Assembly (NCBI GenBank): GCA_947505035.1
Contig: CANNIS010000005.1
Span: forward strand, 1-42,335
Direction: 5' to 3'
DNA length: 42,335 nt
Source of the DNA: Sphingobacteriales bacterium
GTDB lineage: Bacteria; Bacteroidota; Bacteroidia; Sphingobacteriales; Sphingobacteriaceae
Shown piece after piece: positions 18,369 to 27,873 of the stretch. A program made the translations under genes and the position numbers. Each line of letters starts with the position of its first letter. Position 1 is the stretch's first letter. A model generated the notes under the pieces. That model saw only the letters and a list, made by a program, of their open reading frames with translations. It was not told where the DNA came from and did no database searches.

Positions 18369-19970
18369 ATGAAAAAAAATATTTTCTTAGGCATTGCCTT
18401 TAGCATGAGCAGCATCGCATTTGCACAGAAACCCATTAGCCCAACAGATTTTGGGGAAAGTATCAATCCAAAAGATTTATACAAACACCTTTCGGTATTG
18501 GCTTCTGACGAATACCAAGGAAGAGAAACCGGACAAAAAGGACAAAAGGTAGCAGCCATTTATATTGCAAATGAATTTGACAGATTAAGATTAACACCTG
18601 CTGGCGATGATCGTTTTTTTCAAACCTTCAACTTAGTCAAAAAAACATTAGCCGCTCGAAAATTCATAGTTAACCAGCAACAATTTAATTTTGGCGACGA
18701 TTTTTTCTGTGCAAAAAATATTAGTAATGTAAATTTTCAAAGCAACGAAATAATCTTTGCTGGATATGGGATTATAGATAAAAAAAGGAATGACTTTAAA
18801 GACTATTATGTTGAAGGAAAAGTGGTCGTGATTTTAGCTGGGGAGCCTAAAAATAAAAAAGGTCTTTACCTGCTGAGTAATAGTAAAGAAAAAAGTGAAT
18901 GGTCTAATAAAAACAAAAAGATTGCTGCTATTCAAAAACTAAAGCCAAAAGCAATTTTAATTGTCGATGCCGACTACGCAAAGTTTGCGAAAAACTATAA
19001 ACACCAAATGGAAACGCCAAGTATGCAATTGGCAGAAAACCAAAAAAAAGGACTAGAAGCTGAAAGCAAAGAAAAGGTGCTGCAAGCTTGCCCTGTCATT
19101 ACTATCAACGACAGCCTTGCAACTGCATTACTTGCGCCTAACAATAAAAACATAAATAAGCTTAGAAAAAAATACAGTAAGCGCAGAAGCATTGATCCAT
19201 TCGTACTTAAAAGCACGATTGCTGCAAATATTGTTTTTCTCGAAGAATCACTCAATGCCGAAAATGTAATTGGCTATATTCCAGGAACAGAAAGGCCAAA
19301 CGAATATATTTATATTACTGCACACTACGACCACATCGGTGTAATTGATAATGAAGTTTACAATGGTGCCGATGATGATGGCTCTGGTACTGTTGGCGTG
19401 ATTGAAATTGCGGAAGCCTTCGCTTTAGCAAGAGCGCAAGGTCAAGGACCAAAACGCAGCATCGTATTTATGACGGTAGCCGGAGAAGAAAAAGGTTTGT
19501 TGGGTTCACAATTCTATACAAGCAACCCTATCTTCCCAATAAATAATAGCGTTTGCGATTTAAACATCGACATGATTGGTAGAGTAGATGAGGCACATAA
19601 AAAAGATTCTAATTATATTTATGTAATTGGTTCGGATAAAATTAGTTCGGATTTACATGAAATAAATGAAAAAATGAATAGTGCTTATACTCATATGAAT
19701 TTAGACTATACATTCAATAGCCCAAGCGATCCAAATCGGTTTTACTACAGAAGCGATCATTATAATTTTGCGAAATACAATATTCCAATTATTTTTTATT
19801 TCAATGGTGTACACGAAGACTATCACAAAGCAACAGACGAAATTTCTAAAATAAATTTTCCGATGCTTAGCAATAGAACAAAACTTGTTTTTTATACTGC
19901 ATGGGAGATTGCCAATCGCGAAGAACCCTTAAATAAAGACAAGAAAAACGATTTTGAAAATAACCGTTAA
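18369..19970 (+). CDS. M28 family zinc peptidase with PA-like insert, secreted
   Basis: 533 aa; signal peptide, SDEYQGRETGQKGQKVAAIYIANEF, YITAHYDHIGV...NGADDDGSGTVGVIEIAEAF, AGEEKGLLGSQFY. Confidence 0.92.
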   Translation: MKKNIFLGIAFSMSSIAFAQKPISPTDFGESINPKDLYKHLSVLASDEYQGRETGQKGQKVAAIYIANEFDRLRLTPAGDDRFFQTFNLVKKTLAARKFIVNQQQFNFGDDFFCAKNISNVNFQSNEIIFAGYGIIDKKRNDFKDYYVEGKVVVILAGEPKNKKGLYLLSNSKEKSEWSNKNKKIAAIQKLKPKAILIVDADYAKFAKNYKHQMETPSMQLAENQKKGLEAESKEKVLQACPVITINDSLATALLAPNNKNINKLRKKYSKRRSIDPFVLKSTIAANIVFLEESLNAENVIGYIPGTERPNEYIYITAHYDHIGVIDNEVYNGADDDGSGTVGVIEIAEAFALARAQGQGPKRSIVFMTVAGEEKGLLGSQFYTSNPIFPINNSVCDLNIDMIGRVDEAHKKDSNYIYVIGSDKISSDLHEINEKMNSAYTHMNLDYTFNSPSDPNRFYYRSDHYNFAKYNIPIIFYFNGVHEDYHKATDEISKINFPMLSNRTKLVFYTAWEIANREEPLNKDKKNDFENNR

Positions 19971-19988
19971 AAGCTATATAAATTTATA

Positions 19989-21377
19989 ATGAGTACGACT
20001 GCATCACAATTTCAATCAAAAACAGAAGAGAAATCTTTTGATGCGTCGCATCGACAAAAAATTAAATTTAATATTGGCAAATACGATATCGCTGTTGCAA
20101 AAGGTCTTCCCCAATTTGCTAACCTAGAAGCTGCCCGAAAAAAAGCACACCTTATTAAATGGAAAACAATTGAAAACCTTGATCGCTATCTTTTAGAGTT
20201 TGAGAGTAACTTCATCAGAAAAGGCGGAAAAGTTATTTGGGCAAACACGGTAGAAGAAGCGCAAAAAGAAATTCTTGCTATTCTTAAAAAACACGAAACA
20301 AAAATGCTGGTCAAATCGAAGTCGATGGCTTGCGAAGAAATTGAGCTAAACGAATTTCTAGCAGCACACAAAATAGATTCGATAGAAACCGACTTAGGTG
20401 AATATATTGTCCAACTACTTGGCCAAAAGCCTTACCACATTGTAACTCCAGCGATGCATTTATCTAAAGAAGATATTGCGAAACTGTTTCACGAAAAATT
20501 CGGGACTCCTTTAGATGCAAGCCCCGAAGCACTCACACTCAAAGCAAGAGAATTGCTTCGCGCAAAATATACCACAGCAACAGCCGGCATAACTGGAGCT
20601 AATTTTTTAATAGCCGACACAGGTAGTATTTCCATTACCGAAAACGAGGGCAATGCTAGACTCAGTACCACTTTTCCAAAAGTGCATATTGCTGTTGTTG
20701 GTATAGAAAAAATCATTCCCTCTATAAAAGATTTAGATTTATTTTGGCCACTATTAAGTACCCGAGGTACAGGACAACAAATGACCGTTTACAATTCTAT
20801 TTTAAATGGGCCAAAAAAATTAGGAGAAAGTGATGGTCCAGAAGAAATGTATGTGGTGCTAATAGATAATGGTCGCAGTAATTTATTAGCGCAAAAAGAC
20901 CAACGCCAAGCCTTGTATTGCATTCGATGTGGTGCATGCTTAAATGCCTGTCCTGTATATAAAAATATTGGTGGGCACAGCTACGACACAACCTACAGTG
21001 GCCCTATTGGTAGTATCATCACGCCTCACCTAAAAGGCATGGAAGAATTTAAGCATTTGAGTTATGCCTCTACTTTATGTGGTAATTGCTCCGAAGTGTG
21101 CCCAGTAAAAATTGATATTCATAAAGTGTTATTGTATAACAGAAGAGATGCTGTAGCACAACAAATTTATCCTAAAAGCGAAAAAATAGCTTGGTTTTTT
21201 TGGAAGCAATCTATGCTACACCGAAAATTAATTGATTTGTTTACTGGTAAATGGAAAAGCTATTTTGTGCGTAAATTATTTGCGCAATCTTGGGGAAAAA
21301 GAAGAGCATTGCCACTTTTTGAAGAGCAATCATTTGCACAACTTTGGAGAGCTAAAACAAATCCAAAGAAAAAATAA
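19989..21377 (+). CDS. LutB-like LUD-domain iron-sulfur protein
   Basis: 462 aa; ITGANFLIADTGSISITENEGNARL, 4Fe-4S motifs CIRCGACLNACPVY and CGNCSEVCPVKIDI. Confidence 0.92.
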   Translation: MSTTASQFQSKTEEKSFDASHRQKIKFNIGKYDIAVAKGLPQFANLEAARKKAHLIKWKTIENLDRYLLEFESNFIRKGGKVIWANTVEEAQKEILAILKKHETKMLVKSKSMACEEIELNEFLAAHKIDSIETDLGEYIVQLLGQKPYHIVTPAMHLSKEDIAKLFHEKFGTPLDASPEALTLKARELLRAKYTTATAGITGANFLIADTGSISITENEGNARLSTTFPKVHIAVVGIEKIIPSIKDLDLFWPLLSTRGTGQQMTVYNSILNGPKKLGESDGPEEMYVVLIDNGRSNLLAQKDQRQALYCIRCGACLNACPVYKNIGGHSYDTTYSGPIGSIITPHLKGMEEFKHLSYASTLCGNCSEVCPVKIDIHKVLLYNRRDAVAQQIYPKSEKIAWFFWKQSMLHRKLIDLFTGKWKSYFVRKLFAQSWGKRRALPLFEEQSFAQLWRAKTNPKKK

Positions 21378-21395
21378 AATAAAATTACGCTTAAC

Positions 21396-23372
21396 ATGAA
21401 ATTCGACCGCAACAACTGTTCCGATGAATTATTAATTGCGCTTTATCAGCAAATTTTAAAGCCAAGAATGATCGAAGAAAAAATGTTGATTTTACTTAGA
21501 CAAGGTAAAATTGGCAAATGGTTTTCGGGTATTGGCCAAGAGGCTATATCTGTTGGATCTACTATGGCTTTAGATGCTTCTTCTTATATTTTACCCATGC
21601 ACCGAAACCTTGGTGTATTTACCTCAAGAAATATTCCATTGGCCAAATTAATTGCACAGTTTCAAGGTAAATCGACTGGCTTTACTAAAGGCCGTGATCG
21701 TTCTTTTCATTTTGGCACACAAGATTATAAAATTATAGGCATGATCTCGCACTTGGGCCCTCAATTGGCCTTAGCAGACGGGATTGCCCTTGCAGACAAA
21801 TTAACAAATACTGCAAAAGCAACGCTTGTATTTACTGGCGACGGCGCAACAAGTGAAGGTGATTTTCATGAAGCACTTAACGTGGCAGCGGTTTGGAATT
21901 TGCCGGTTATTTTTGTGATTGAAAATAATGGTTATGGTCTTTCTACTCCGGTATCGGAACAATATAAATGCGAAAATCTTGCCGACAAAGGCATAGGTTA
22001 TGGAATAGAAGCCATTCAAATTGATGGCAATAATATTTTAGAAGTTTACCATACGATCAAAAAATACGCAGATGAAATTAGCATTGATCCGCGACCCATA
22101 TTAATTGAATGTAAAACTTTTAGGATGCGTGGCCACGAAGAAGCTTCTGGTATAAAGTATGTGCCTAAAGATTTATTGGAATTTTGGGCAGCAAAAGATC
22201 CAGTAGAAAACTATGAACAATTTCTATTAGCAGAAAAAATTATTGACGAAGCATTTATTTCGAATTTAAAGTTAAATTATAAAGAGGAAATTGATGCAGC
22301 TGTTATTCAAGCATTCAACGACCCATCGGTTAGCATATCTTCGGAAACAGAGTTGCAGGACATGTATGCACCTGCTGCAAAACAAATTGTTACAACATCA
22401 GATAACAAAACAAATAAAAGATTTTTAGACGCTATTTCGGATGCCATGAAACAAGCCATGCGTAAACATTCGAATTTAGTGATCATGGGGCAAGACGTAG
22501 CAGAATATGGTGGCGCGTTTAAAATTACGGAAGGCTTTGTGGAAGAGTTTGGAAAAGAAAGAGTGCGCAACACTCCACTTTGCGAATCTGCAATTGTAGG
22601 TGCAGCAATGGGTTTGGCCATTAACCACCACAAAGCAATTATGGAAATGCAATTCGCAGATTTTGCTACGGTTGGCTTCAATCAAATAATCAATAACCTT
22701 GCTAAAACTTATTACAGATGGGGACAAGCGGTTGATGTGGTAATTCGTATGCCAACAGGCGCGGGCACAGGTGCTGGACCATTCCATTCGCAAAGTAATG
22801 AAGCTTGGTTTACAAAAACACCAGGATTAAAAGTTGTTTACCCTGCATTCCCATCCGATGCAAAAGGTTTGCTTGCCAGCGCCATAGAAGATCCAAATCC
22901 GGTTATGTATTTTGAACATAAATTTTTATATCGCGGTATTTCAGAAGAAATATTAGACGATTACTATACCACACCTATTGGAGAAGCTAAATTAATTAAA
23001 TCTGGAAATAAAGTTTCTATTATTACCTATGGATTAGGTGTGCATTGGGCATTAGACTATCTAAATGAAAACACAAACATCGATGCAGATTTAATTGACC
23101 TAAGAAGTTTGCAACCTTGGGATAAAAATGCCGTTGAACAATCTGTGCGAAAAACGGGCCGTGCATTTATTTTACACGAAGATACCCTAACGAATGGATT
23201 TGGCGCAGAACTAGCGGCTCATATAGCAGAACATTGTTTTAGCTTTTTAGACGCACCAGTGGTTCGCTGTGCAAGCTTAGATACCGCCATTCCAATGGAT
23301 AAAGGCTTAGAAGATAATTTTTTAGCAAAATCAAGGATTGCAGAAAAACTCAGTGCGCTTTTAAATTATTAA
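21396..23372 (+). CDS. Fused alpha/beta E1 of a thiamine-diphosphate-dependent 2-oxoacid dehydrogenase
   Basis: 658 aa; alpha part with GDGATSEGDFHEALNVAAVWNLPVIFVIENNGYG, beta part with MGQDVAEYGGAFKITEGFVEEFGKERVRNTPLCESAIVG. Confidence 0.93.
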   Translation: MKFDRNNCSDELLIALYQQILKPRMIEEKMLILLRQGKIGKWFSGIGQEAISVGSTMALDASSYILPMHRNLGVFTSRNIPLAKLIAQFQGKSTGFTKGRDRSFHFGTQDYKIIGMISHLGPQLALADGIALADKLTNTAKATLVFTGDGATSEGDFHEALNVAAVWNLPVIFVIENNGYGLSTPVSEQYKCENLADKGIGYGIEAIQIDGNNILEVYHTIKKYADEISIDPRPILIECKTFRMRGHEEASGIKYVPKDLLEFWAAKDPVENYEQFLLAEKIIDEAFISNLKLNYKEEIDAAVIQAFNDPSVSISSETELQDMYAPAAKQIVTTSDNKTNKRFLDAISDAMKQAMRKHSNLVIMGQDVAEYGGAFKITEGFVEEFGKERVRNTPLCESAIVGAAMGLAINHHKAIMEMQFADFATVGFNQIINNLAKTYYRWGQAVDVVIRMPTGAGTGAGPFHSQSNEAWFTKTPGLKVVYPAFPSDAKGLLASAIEDPNPVMYFEHKFLYRGISEEILDDYYTTPIGEAKLIKSGNKVSIITYGLGVHWALDYLNENTNIDADLIDLRSLQPWDKNAVEQSVRKTGRAFILHEDTLTNGFGAELAAHIAEHCFSFLDAPVVRCASLDTAIPMDKGLEDNFLAKSRIAEKLSALLNY

Positions 23373-23375
23373 AAA

Positions 23376-25457
23376 TTATTTTTGAATCGCTTGTACAAAA
23401 TCGCCAACAATTATACAAGACTCTTCGAGCATAAAATCAAACGCTTTCTCGGCTTTAGGCTTAGGGTCGCCTTTTTTAATTGGAGCAAGTCCTCTGGCAA
23501 TTCTTTTTTCATTATCTCTACCCAAACTTTCCGCTTCTTTTTCATCTCTTTCTTTTTTGGCTACCCCTTCATTTAATGTCGCAGATGTTTCTGCATCGCG
23601 CAATTTTAATTCTTTGATGTCTGCTAGTAAATGTTCGAAATCTTTATTCCCTTTCATTCTTTTATCATGCTTTTCTATTAATACTCTTTTAATAGGCGCA
23701 ATGTTTGCTAAAGTTTTGTAATTACTTCGCTTAATCTCATCCCATGGTAAAGCAGCAGGTTCGGCACTTTCACCATATTTGTCGGCAGCAAAAACCATTG
23801 GAAATGCAATGTCGGGGCTTACGCCTTTATGCTGAGTTGAACTGCCATTGATGCGATAAAACTTGGCGATAGTTAAATTTATTTGTCCGAATTTATTGGT
23901 ATTACCAATTACCTTAGAGGCACCTTCGCCCATCATTTGATCTAAATCGATCGAATTTTGTACTGTGCCTTTGCCATAACTTTGTGTACCTATAATAATT
24001 CCTCTGCCATAATCTTGAATAGCTGCAGCAAAAATTTCGGATGCAGATGCACTGAATCGATCGATTAATACTGCTATTGGACCATCCCACAAAATACTTG
24101 GATCATCATCTTCGCCTATTTCAATTTTGTTTTTAGTATCGCGCACTTGTACAACAGGGCCTTGCTCTAAAAATAATCCAGTTAAATCAATGGCTTCCAT
24201 CAAAGAGCCACCGCCATTGCTTCTTAGGTCAACAACAATAGCATCTACTTTTTCAGATTTTAAAGAATCAATAATCAATTTAACATCACGAGTAGTGCTT
24301 TTATAATTTAAATCGCCTGCTTGATAAGCTTTAAAATCAGCGTAAAATGCAGGAATATCAATAATGCCAATTTTTATCTCCTTACCATTTGATTGTATGG
24401 TTTTGATTTCTTTTTTAACGGATTGATCTTGTAATACGATTTTTTCTCTTACAATAGAAATGATTTTTGGACTGGCAATGCCTTGTCCTTTTGAAACAAT
24501 TTTTAGCCTAACTGTTGTTCCTTTAGCTCCTCTAATTAATTGAATTGCGTTATCTAATCTCCAGCCTACAATGTCTACAAACTCTCCATCCCCTTGTGCA
24601 ACGGCTACAAATTTATCATCAATTGCAATTTGTCCAGATTTATCTGCAGGACCTCCGGGTACAACGGCAGCAACCATTACAAAATCGTTTTCAAATTTTA
24701 AGGTTGCACCAATTCCTTCCAATGACCTTGCCATATCAATGTTAAATTTTGCGGCATTATTTGGATTGAAATAATTTGTGTGCGGATCTATAGATTCGGT
24801 ATAGGCGGTCATTAAAGATTGGAAGGCATCGTAACTCTCTATCTTAGCAATTTGCGAAAGTAAATTTTCGTAGCGTTTTTTTAAAGTCTCTTTGCTTTTT
24901 GCTTCGTCTGTGCCAGCTAATTTTAAATTCAGTAAATCATATTTTAATCTTTGCATCCAGTAGGCATCCATCTCTACTTGAGTTTGCATGAATGGTAGTT
25001 TTTCTCTATTGTACACTAAAGATTCGTTTTTTGTAAAATTAAATGCAATTGTTGGCAATTGCGCAATCATGAATTGTATTCTATTGACATACCTTTCCAA
25101 GTAAACATTAAACATATGGTATGCGGGTTCTAAATCGCCCATCACCATTTGGTCATCCATTAAATCTCTATTTTCTTTAAATTCAATTACCTCTTTTTCG
25201 AAAAAATATACTCGGTTATCATCTAAAGATTTTAAATAATTATCAAAAATTAATCGTGATAAAGAATCGCCGATTGGCACTTTTTTGTAATTATAATTTG
25301 CAATCAAACTCGCTACTTGTCTGCTCACTTCTATTTGTTTTTCCTCTGGATGTAAAACCTTAATAGTGGTATCTGGAGCGCAATAAGAAAATGCGGTTAG
25401 GCTCAAAATAGCCAATACGCTGGTAATGCTAAATAACTTCATAGATTTGCTGAACAT
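23376..25457 (-). CDS. Carboxy-terminal processing peptidase (S41, Prc/Tsp-type)
   Basis: 693 aa; signal peptide, tail-specific protease N-domain, PDZ segment, AIVVDLRSNGGGSLMEAIDLTGLF, DRFSASASEIFAAAIQDYGRGIIIGTQSYGKGTVQ. Confidence 0.94.
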   Translation of the reverse strand: MFSKSMKLFSITSVLAILSLTAFSYCAPDTTIKVLHPEEKQIEVSRQVASLIANYNYKKVPIGDSLSRLIFDNYLKSLDDNRVYFFEKEVIEFKENRDLMDDQMVMGDLEPAYHMFNVYLERYVNRIQFMIAQLPTIAFNFTKNESLVYNREKLPFMQTQVEMDAYWMQRLKYDLLNLKLAGTDEAKSKETLKKRYENLLSQIAKIESYDAFQSLMTAYTESIDPHTNYFNPNNAAKFNIDMARSLEGIGATLKFENDFVMVAAVVPGGPADKSGQIAIDDKFVAVAQGDGEFVDIVGWRLDNAIQLIRGAKGTTVRLKIVSKGQGIASPKIISIVREKIVLQDQSVKKEIKTIQSNGKEIKIGIIDIPAFYADFKAYQAGDLNYKSTTRDVKLIIDSLKSEKVDAIVVDLRSNGGGSLMEAIDLTGLFLEQGPVVQVRDTKNKIEIGEDDDPSILWDGPIAVLIDRFSASASEIFAAAIQDYGRGIIIGTQSYGKGTVQNSIDLDQMMGEGASKVIGNTNKFGQINLTIAKFYRINGSSTQHKGVSPDIAFPMVFAADKYGESAEPAALPWDEIKRSNYKTLANIAPIKRVLIEKHDKRMKGNKDFEHLLADIKELKLRDAETSATLNEGVAKKERDEKEAESLGRDNEKRIARGLAPIKKGDPKPKAEKAFDFMLEESCIIVGDFVQAIQK

Positions 25458-25551
25458 CTTGCAAATTAAAAAAATAATTAAAGTAATTTTAAGAAAAATA
25501 TGCTTTGTGCTAAAATTTCTGTTACAATCGAATTATTTTTAATTTAGCAAG

Positions 25552-26916
25552 ATGACCATGCTCCCAGCAGATTTTATTAAAAAAATCGAACAGCAGTTTC
25601 CCGAGCAAGCAAGCGCAATAATAACTGCACTAGATGATGCTACTTATACTTCTGTTAGACTAAATCCGAGCAAATCTACTTCGAACCCTTTTATCAATAC
25701 TAGCCCAATTGCGTGGGCTGATAAGGCTTTCTTTTTAGCAGAAAGACCTTCTTTTACTTTCGACCCGCTGTTTCACGCTGGCGCATATTATGTTCAAGAA
25801 GCAAGCTCTATGTTTATTGCAGAAATATTTAAGCAACATGTTGATACCAATAATGCCCTAAGGGTATTGGACTTGTGTGCAGCACCAGGTGGGAAAAGCA
25901 CCCATATTTTATCTTTAATTTCTGACGATAGTTTTTTAATTGCTAACGAAACCATTGCGCAACGTGCAAATATATTAGCCGAAAATTGTACCCGTTGGGG
26001 AAATGCAAATGTGATTGTTTGCGATAACGACCCAGCACATTTTACCGATTTCGAAAATTGTTTTGATGTAGTGGTAATAGATGCACCTTGTTCTGGCGAG
26101 GGCATGTTTAGAAAAGACCCTACTGCAAGATTAGAATGGAATGAAGGGAATGTAAAGCTCTGTAGCGCAAGACAGCAAAGAATCCTAGAAGAAGCGACAA
26201 AATTAGTGAAGCCTAGAGGAATACTGATTTATAGCACTTGTACTTTTTCGGAAGAAGAAGACGAAATGCAAATCTTACCACTGATTACTAGTGGCGACTG
26301 GGAATCATTAGCAATGAATTGCAATGCTTTTCCAGAAATTACCATTAGTAAACATAACAATATACACGCCTATAAATTTTTACCCCATCAAAATAAAGGT
26401 GAAGGTTTTTTTGTAACTGCAATTAGAAAATCGAATAACTTTTCGGAAGGTAATTGGCCTAGACTTTCCAAGAAAATTAATTTCGCAGATAAAAAATCAA
26501 AGGCCATTGCTGCACAATTCCTTACGGCTACTGATCCAGAATTTATTGTACACCAAGATCAATTGCTTTTTATTCCAAAAGAAATTAGCGCACAAATGCT
26601 AGGCGTATTGAATACGAAATTACATATTAAAAAATTTGGGACTGAAATTGGCCAATTAATTCGAGAAGAGCTGATTCCCTCGCAGGCATTGGCGATGAGC
26701 AATTATCGCTCCGATCTGCTACCAAGTATTGAATTGAGTTATGATGATGCCATTTTATATTTACAAAAAAATGATATGCCATCTCAAGGAAACGCGAAAG
26801 GATGGCATTTAATGAAATACAAAAATTACGCTTTAGGTTGGGCGAAATTATTGGGTAATAGGATCAATAATGCTTATCCGAAAGAATGGAGAATCAGAAA
26901 ACAAGAAAATATTTAA
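25552..26916 (+). CDS. RsmB/NOP-type (RsmF-like) rRNA m5C methyltransferase
   Basis: 454 aa; YVQEASSMFIAEIF, LDLCAAPGGKSTHILSL, IDAPCSGEGMFRKD, YSTCTFSEEEDE. Confidence 0.93.
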   Translation: MTMLPADFIKKIEQQFPEQASAIITALDDATYTSVRLNPSKSTSNPFINTSPIAWADKAFFLAERPSFTFDPLFHAGAYYVQEASSMFIAEIFKQHVDTNNALRVLDLCAAPGGKSTHILSLISDDSFLIANETIAQRANILAENCTRWGNANVIVCDNDPAHFTDFENCFDVVVIDAPCSGEGMFRKDPTARLEWNEGNVKLCSARQQRILEEATKLVKPRGILIYSTCTFSEEEDEMQILPLITSGDWESLAMNCNAFPEITISKHNNIHAYKFLPHQNKGEGFFVTAIRKSNNFSEGNWPRLSKKINFADKKSKAIAAQFLTATDPEFIVHQDQLLFIPKEISAQMLGVLNTKLHIKKFGTEIGQLIREELIPSQALAMSNYRSDLLPSIELSYDDAILYLQKNDMPSQGNAKGWHLMKYKNYALGWAKLLGNRINNAYPKEWRIRKQENI

Positions 26917-27872
26917 AGTAATTTTTCGATAATCGCTTCTACACTGATACCCTCTGCCTCTGCTTTATAATTTCGCACAATTCTATGACGGAGCACGGCA
27001 GTTGCTACTGCTTTTACGTCTTCTATATCTGGTGAAAATTTTTGATGAATGGCCGCATGACATTTAGCTCCCAAAACTAAAAACTGACTTGCTCTTGGAC
27101 CAGCACCCCAAGATAAATATTTGTCTGCCTCTGGGCTAGCGCCCACTCTTCCAGGTCTTGTTTTGGCTACTAATGAAACTGCATAGGCAATAACATTATC
27201 TGCTACGGGTATACTTCTAACTAATTTTTGAAAATATAAGATTTGTGCAGCATTGATAATTTTTTTCAAATCAACTACCTTGTTGCTTGTCGTGTTTTTA
27301 ACAATATTTAATTCTTGTTCGAAACTTGGATAATCTAACCAAACATTAAACATAAATCGATCGAGCTGTGCTTCGGGCAATGGATAAGTTCCTTCTTGTT
27401 CTATGGGATTTTGTGTAGCTAAAACAAAAAATGGGGAAGGCAAGCTATGGTGAACACCTGCTGCAGTTACCCCACGTTCTTGCATAGACTCTAATAATGC
27501 AGCCTGCGTTTTAGGCGGCGTTCTATTTATTTCGTCTGCTAAAATAATATTTGAAAAAATTGGGCCTTTGATAAATTTAAAAGTTCTGTTTTCGTCCAAA
27601 ATTTCTGCACCGGTAATATCCGATGGCATTAAGTCGGGTGTAAATTGAATCCTATTATAACTTAAATCTAGTACTTGTGCAATGGTTTGCACCAATAATG
27701 TTTTTGCTAAACCGGGAACACCAACTAATAAACAATGCCCATTGCTAAAAATAGAAATTAAGACTGCTTTTAAAACTTCGTCTTGGCCAACAATTACTTT
27801 TCCAACTTCTTTGGTTATCTCTTGATAGCTTGCCGCTAATGCTGCTACCGCTTCTACTTCCGACTTATACAT
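26913..27872 (-). CDS. MoxR-family AAA+ ATPase
   Basis: Start taken as MYKSEVEAV (27872) rather than 27911; GVPGLAKTLLVQTIA, LADEINRTPPKTQAALLESMQER, ATQNPIEQEGTYPLPEAQLDRFMF. Confidence 0.94.
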   Translation of the reverse strand: MYKSEVEAVAALAASYQEITKEVGKVIVGQDEVLKAVLISIFSNGHCLLVGVPGLAKTLLVQTIAQVLDLSYNRIQFTPDLMPSDITGAEILDENRTFKFIKGPIFSNIILADEINRTPPKTQAALLESMQERGVTAAGVHHSLPSPFFVLATQNPIEQEGTYPLPEAQLDRFMFNVWLDYPSFEQELNIVKNTTSNKVVDLKKIINAAQILYFQKLVRSIPVADNVIAYAVSLVAKTRPGRVGASPEADKYLSWGAGPRASQFLVLGAKCHAAIHQKFSPDIEDVKAVATAVLRHRIVRNYKAEAEGISVEAIIEKLL

Positions 27873-27873
27873 A

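Noticed and set aside
22307-22793. Overlapping minus-strand ORFs (124 and 105 aa) inside the E1 gene
   Set aside because: Fully antisense to conserved E1 beta sequence; two shadow frames, no independent evidence.
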